A DNA stretch of 18,424 nucleotides. Origin: Bacteroidota bacterium. GTDB taxonomy: Bacteria; Bacteroidota; Bacteroidia; Bacteroidales; PUMT01. Shown one piece after another: positions 16,111 to 18,424 of this stretch. Below the pieces are notes generated by a model. That model made no database searches. It was not told where the DNA came from and worked only from the letters and a program-made list of their open reading frames with translations. Position 1 is the first letter of the stretch. Each line of letters starts with the position of its first letter. The stretch spans positions 1-18,424 of the forward strand of contig PWPZ01000124.1 of the NCBI GenBank assembly GCA_003556985.1, read 5' to 3'. The translations under genes were made by a program, and so were the position numbers.

Positions 16111-16270
16111 GATTTTACCAGGTCACTGCATAAGGAAGCTGTGTAATATCAGCCGAAACTCATAAAAGTGATTTTTTTCCTTAACCGGTTTTTGAGATAA
16201 TGAATAACAGTTAATTTGTGTGACCCGTTCACGTGAGCACTTCCCGAACCTACGGGCTGCCCCGTAGTCA
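16078..16270 (-). promoter_or_regulatory. rplJ leader, candidate L10 autoregulatory RNA
   Basis: This 193-base gap lies in an otherwise tight operon, at the position where many bacteria carry the L10-binding leader. Three bases after the rplA stop is a perfect 7-bp hairpin (arms 16261-16267 and 16250-16256, loop 16257-16260) without a T run, so it is not a classic terminator. Its second arm (CCCGTAG) and following bases could instead pair with GAACGGG further downstream (around 16224-16230), giving a possible switch between two folds. The match to the known L10 leader family is by position only; a covariance search was not possible. Confidence 0.45.
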
Positions 16271-16963
16271 TTAGCCGGTTGATTTCGGATCAATCTTCAA
16301 ACCCGGGCTCATGGTACTTGACAGGTATATGCTCTTTACGTAAGTACCTTTTGCAGCAGCGGGTTTAAGCTTAATAATGGTCTGGATAAACTCGTTCGCA
16401 TTTTCAACAATCTTCGGAGTTTCAAAAGAAACCTTTCCCACTGAAGTATGAACTATTCCAAACTTATCAACCTTAAAGTCAATCTTACCAGCCTTAACCT
16501 CGTTCACGGCTTTGCCAATATCCATGGTTACGGTTCCGCTCTTCGGGTTGGGCATTAATCCGCGTGGTCCGAGTATTCTTCCGAGCTGACCGACCTTGGC
16601 CATGACAGAGGGCATGGTAATGACCACATCAACATCTGTCCATCCGCCCTTAATCTTTTCAACATATTCATCAAGACCTACATGATCGGCACCTGCTTCT
16701 TTGGCTTCTTCTTCCTTGTCGGGAGTACATAAAACCAGAACCCTGATCGCCTTGCCGGTTCCATGAGGCAGGGTAACAACTCCCCTTACCATCTGGTTGG
16801 CCTTCCTGGGATCAACGCCCAGCCGTATGTCAATGTCGACCGAGGCATCAAACTTTGTGTTAGTTACCTCCTTAATCAGATCGGCTGCTTCTTTCAATCC
16901 GTAAAGTCTCCCGGATTCTATCTTTTCCAAAGCTGCTTTTCTGTTTTTCGTCAGTTTAGTCAT
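16271..16963 (-). CDS. rplA: Ribosomal protein L1 (uL1)
   Basis: At 230 residues this has the standard uL1 length. uL1 binds 23S rRNA at the E-site stalk and often represses the rplK-rplA mRNA. Visible features are the N-terminal KLTKNRKAALEKI, the conserved MPSVMAKVGQLGRILGPRGL in the middle domain (about 118-137) with LMPNPKSGTVT next to it, and the C-terminal LKPAAAKGTYVKSIYLSSTM. The gap to rplK is 17 bases. A four-codon frame ATG CAT AAA TAA overlaps the start as TAATG and is probably chance. Confidence 0.98.
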   Translation of the reverse strand: MTKLTKNRKAALEKIESGRLYGLKEAADLIKEVTNTKFDASVDIDIRLGVDPRKANQMVRGVVTLPHGTGKAIRVLVLCTPDKEEEAKEAGADHVGLDEYVEKIKGGWTDVDVVITMPSVMAKVGQLGRILGPRGLMPNPKSGTVTMDIGKAVNEVKAGKIDFKVDKFGIVHTSVGKVSFETPKIVENANEFIQTIIKLKPAAAKGTYVKSIYLSSTMSPGLKIDPKSTG

Positions 16964-16980
16964 TATTTATGCATGATTTA

Positions 16981-17424
16981 TCAATTAGCAAAAGGGGGTG
17001 TGCCTTTTACGGTTATCCCCATACTTCTGGCGGTGCCTGCCACCATCTTCATAGCCGACTCAACCGTGAAAGCGTTCAAATCGGGCATCTTATCCTCGGC
17101 AATCCTTTTTACCTGATCCCAGGTCACGGCAGCCACCTTCATACTGTTAGGCTCAGCCGAGCCTTTTTGTAATTTGGATGACTCCATTAACTGAACAGCA
17201 ACCGGTGGTGTTTTCACGACAAAATCAAAAGATTTGTCAGAATAAACCGTAATGATCACGGGTAACAGTTTTCCGGCGCTTGCCTGGGTTCTGGCATTGA
17301 ATTGCTTGCAAAACTCCATTATGTTAACGCCTTTGGCACCCAATGCGGGTCCGACAGGAGGAGAAGGATTGGCGGCACTACCTTTTATTTGCAATTTAAT
17401 TAATCCAGCAACTTCTTTTGCCAT
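16981..17424 (-). CDS. rplK: Ribosomal protein L11 (uL11)
   Basis: At 147 residues uL11 is of normal length. It forms the base of the GTPase-associated centre on 23S rRNA and takes part in the stringent response. The N-terminal domain shows the conserved proline-rich stretch NPSPPVGPALGAKGVNIMEF at about 19-38. The C-terminal rRNA-binding domain ends with AGTARSMGITVKG. The start ATG at 17424 follows a 156-base leader with repeats; the leader may hold the L1 target, as it does in E. coli. Confidence 0.98.
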   Translation of the reverse strand: MAKEVAGLIKLQIKGSAANPSPPVGPALGAKGVNIMEFCKQFNARTQASAGKLLPVIITVYSDKSFDFVVKTPPVAVQLMESSKLQKGSAEPNSMKVAAVTWDQVKRIAEDKMPDLNAFTVESAMKMVAGTARSMGITVKGTPPFAN

Positions 17425-17450
17425 AATTCTACTTTGTTTGCTTTTAAGTA

Positions 17451-17482
17451 ACGGTTAAAATTTGGAAGCGATTAGTAACCGT
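17451..17482 (-). promoter_or_regulatory. Inverted repeat in the rplK leader
   Basis: ACGGTTA (17451-17457) and TAACCGT (17476-17482) form a perfect 7-bp stem with an 18-base loop, ending 26 bases before the rplK ATG. The pentamer GTAAC recurs at 17448, 17475 and 17503, at spacings of 27 and 28 bases. This may be the L1 autoregulation site or a protein-binding site; I cannot tell which. Confidence 0.35.
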
Positions 17483-17521
17483 CGTAAATATTTGAAGGAT
17501 GCGTAACAGCTCGTTAATAAA

Positions 17522-17590
17522 CTGCACTAAGCAGTTTTTCTTCTCTGCATTAAGCAGTTATTTTTCTCTGCAGGCAGCAGTTATTCTTTT
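17522..17590. repeat. Three tandem 23-bp repeats at the end of nusG
   Basis: Units start at 17522, 17545 and 17568, exactly 23 bases apart. Each opens with CTGC, five variable bases, then GCAG, followed by a pyrimidine-rich tail (plus strand). Units 1 and 2 agree at 20 of 23 bases, and units 2 and 3 at 18 of 23. The unit nearest nusG includes the nusG stop and last codons. Each unit can form a 4-bp hairpin. Confidence 0.8.
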
Positions 17591-18126
17591 TCAACCTGCA
17601 TAAAGCTAAGCTCAAGTGGAGTTTTCCGGCCAAAAATTTTCACCATGACCTTGAGCTTTTTCTTTTCTTCATTAACCTCTTCAATTATGCCGGAAAAACT
17701 GTTAAAGGGACCATCGATCACCTTAACTGTCTCACCTACAAAGAAAGGTATATTGATCTCTTCCTCACTTGCTGCAAGTTCATCAACCTTTCCAAGTATA
17801 CGGTTTACCTCCGACTGACGAAGGGGCACAGGTTCATCTCCCTTTCCTCCGAGAAAACCAATAACATTTGGAATATTTTGCAATATATGAGGTATCTCTC
17901 CTGTTAAAGCTGCCTCAATAAGTACATATCCGGGGAAAAAATTGCGTTCTTTGCTGATCTTTTTCCCGCTTCTTATCTTATAGACTTTCTCGGTTGGAAT
18001 AAGTACCTGTGAAATATGATCCTGAAGGTTTAACCGGTTTATCTCACTTTCGATATACTCCTTGACCTTTTTTTCTTTTCCCCCGATAGCCCTGAGTACG
18101 TACCACTTTTTTATGTTCTCAGTCAT
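17581..18126 (-). CDS. nusG: Transcription elongation and termination factor NusG
   Basis: At 181 residues this has the usual NusG length. The N-terminal NGN domain (about 6-115) binds the RNA polymerase clamp and shows KWYVLRAIGGKEKKV and FFPGYVLIE (63-71). The C-terminal KOW domain (about 128-181), with VKVIDGPFNSFSG and a basic beta-barrel end, contacts Rho or ribosomal protein S10. It is 13 bases behind secE, the classic secE-nusG pair. The last codons overlap the first unit of the tandem repeat array. Confidence 0.98.
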   Translation of the reverse strand: MTENIKKWYVLRAIGGKEKKVKEYIESEINRLNLQDHISQVLIPTEKVYKIRSGKKISKERNFFPGYVLIEAALTGEIPHILQNIPNVIGFLGGKGDEPVPLRQSEVNRILGKVDELAASEEEINIPFFVGETVKVIDGPFNSFSGIIEEVNEEKKKLKVMVKIFGRKTPLELSFMQVEKE

Positions 18127-18139
18127 TGCAGTTCAGGAA

Positions 18140-18331
18140 TTAATATAATATGCTGTAGATTGTCTCCATCAGATTTTCGAAGACAGTATCCATTCCGAAA
18201 ATTATCATCGCTATTATAAAAGAAGCGATCATCACAACCACTGCGGAATTTTGTAGTTCAGCTGTTGTAGGCCATGATACCTTATGAATAAGTTCGTTAT
18301 ACGATTCCTGTAAATAGGTTTTGATTCTCAT
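18140..18331 (-). CDS. secE: Preprotein translocase subunit SecE
   Basis: This 63-residue, single-span SecE supports SecY in the protein export channel of the inner membrane. An amphipathic N-terminal helix with the conserved ELIHKVSWPTTAEL (13-26) precedes one transmembrane segment (about 29-47). It is the short form common outside enterobacteria, whose SecE has three spans. It sits between tRNA-Trp and nusG. Confidence 0.95.
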   Translation of the reverse strand: MRIKTYLQESYNELIHKVSWPTTAELQNSAVVVMIASFIIAMIIFGMDTVFENLMETIYSILY

Positions 18332-18345
18332 GTTTCAATAATTTG

Positions 18346-18418
18346 CACGGGTGGAGAGACTCGAACTCCCAGCCAACGGTTTTGGAGACCGCTACTCTAC
18401 CAATTGAGCTACACCCGT
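18346..18418 (-). tRNA. tRNA-Trp, anticodon CCA
   Basis: The 73 bases fold into a full cloverleaf. The acceptor stem is ACGGGTG with CACCCGT. The D arm GCTC/GAGT has one wobble. The anticodon stem GCGGT/ACCGT holds the loop CTCCAAA, with anticodon CCA at 18385-18383. The T arm is GGGAG/CTCTC around TTCGAGT, and the discriminator is G. The 3' CCA is not encoded (CAA follows). A tRNA-Trp directly before secE is a common arrangement. Confidence 0.97.
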
Positions 18419-18424
18419 GTCTGG

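Noticed and set aside
16964..16974. Four-codon frame ATG CAT AAA TAA overlapping the rplA start
   Set aside because: A start-stop this short in an AT-rich gap is expected by chance, and nothing else supports a leader peptide.
1..18424. Defence system, prophage, insertion sequence or CRISPR array
   Set aside because: All genes are core or metabolic, run in one direction, and have similar composition; no transposase, integrase, long repeats or spacer array was seen.

Overview
The window comes from a Bacteroidota genome, most likely class Bacteroidia near Bacteroidales or Marinilabiliales (the rank below class is a guess). The evidence is the family-typical RpoB, RpoC and NusG sequences, a DUF3467 gene directly after rpoC, a Bacteroidia-type EtfB, EtfA and long acyl-CoA dehydrogenase cluster, A-rich leaders without clear Shine-Dalgarno sequences, and a TAnnTTTG-type -7 promoter box in front of etfB. 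Every gene supported here lies on the minus strand, so the biological reading order runs from high to low coordinates.

Region 1 (18418 to 6279) is the conserved transcription and translation cluster: tRNA-Trp, secE, nusG, rplK, rplA, rplJ, rplL, rpoB, rpoC and a small DUF3467 gene. A strong hairpin terminator at 6201-6227 closes it. Its intergenic leaders hold most of the unexplained structure. There is a three-unit tandem repeat with an exact 23-bp period behind nusG, inverted repeats in the rplK leader, and a structured rplJ leader (the usual place for L10 autoregulation). There is a terminator-like hairpin between rplL and rpoB. A roughly 35-nt start-proximal element with a small hairpin is present in two copies, one before rplJ and one before rpoB.

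Region 2 (5987 to 2138) is an energy-metabolism operon. A promoter precedes etfB, followed by etfA (GTG start) and an acyl-CoA dehydrogenase whose ATG overlaps the etfA stop codon by one base. A hairpin terminator follows. The products should form an acyl-CoA dehydrogenase and electron-transfer-flavoprotein electron pathway, used either for fatty acid or branched-chain acyl oxidation or, in fermenters, for crotonyl-CoA reduction.

Region 3 (2093 to 1, running off the window) holds one ORF in which a Rossmann/DUF2520 protein is joined to a KdsC-like HAD phosphatase. It overlaps by ATGA a UbiA-family membrane prenyltransferase that is cut by the window edge. In many Bacteroidia the first two parts are separate neighbouring genes.

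Overall this is mostly a well-known core region. I see no defence, mobile, CRISPR or biosynthetic novelty. The most useful leads are the paired rplJ/rpoB leader element, the DUF2520-KdsC fusion and the 23-bp repeats after nusG.
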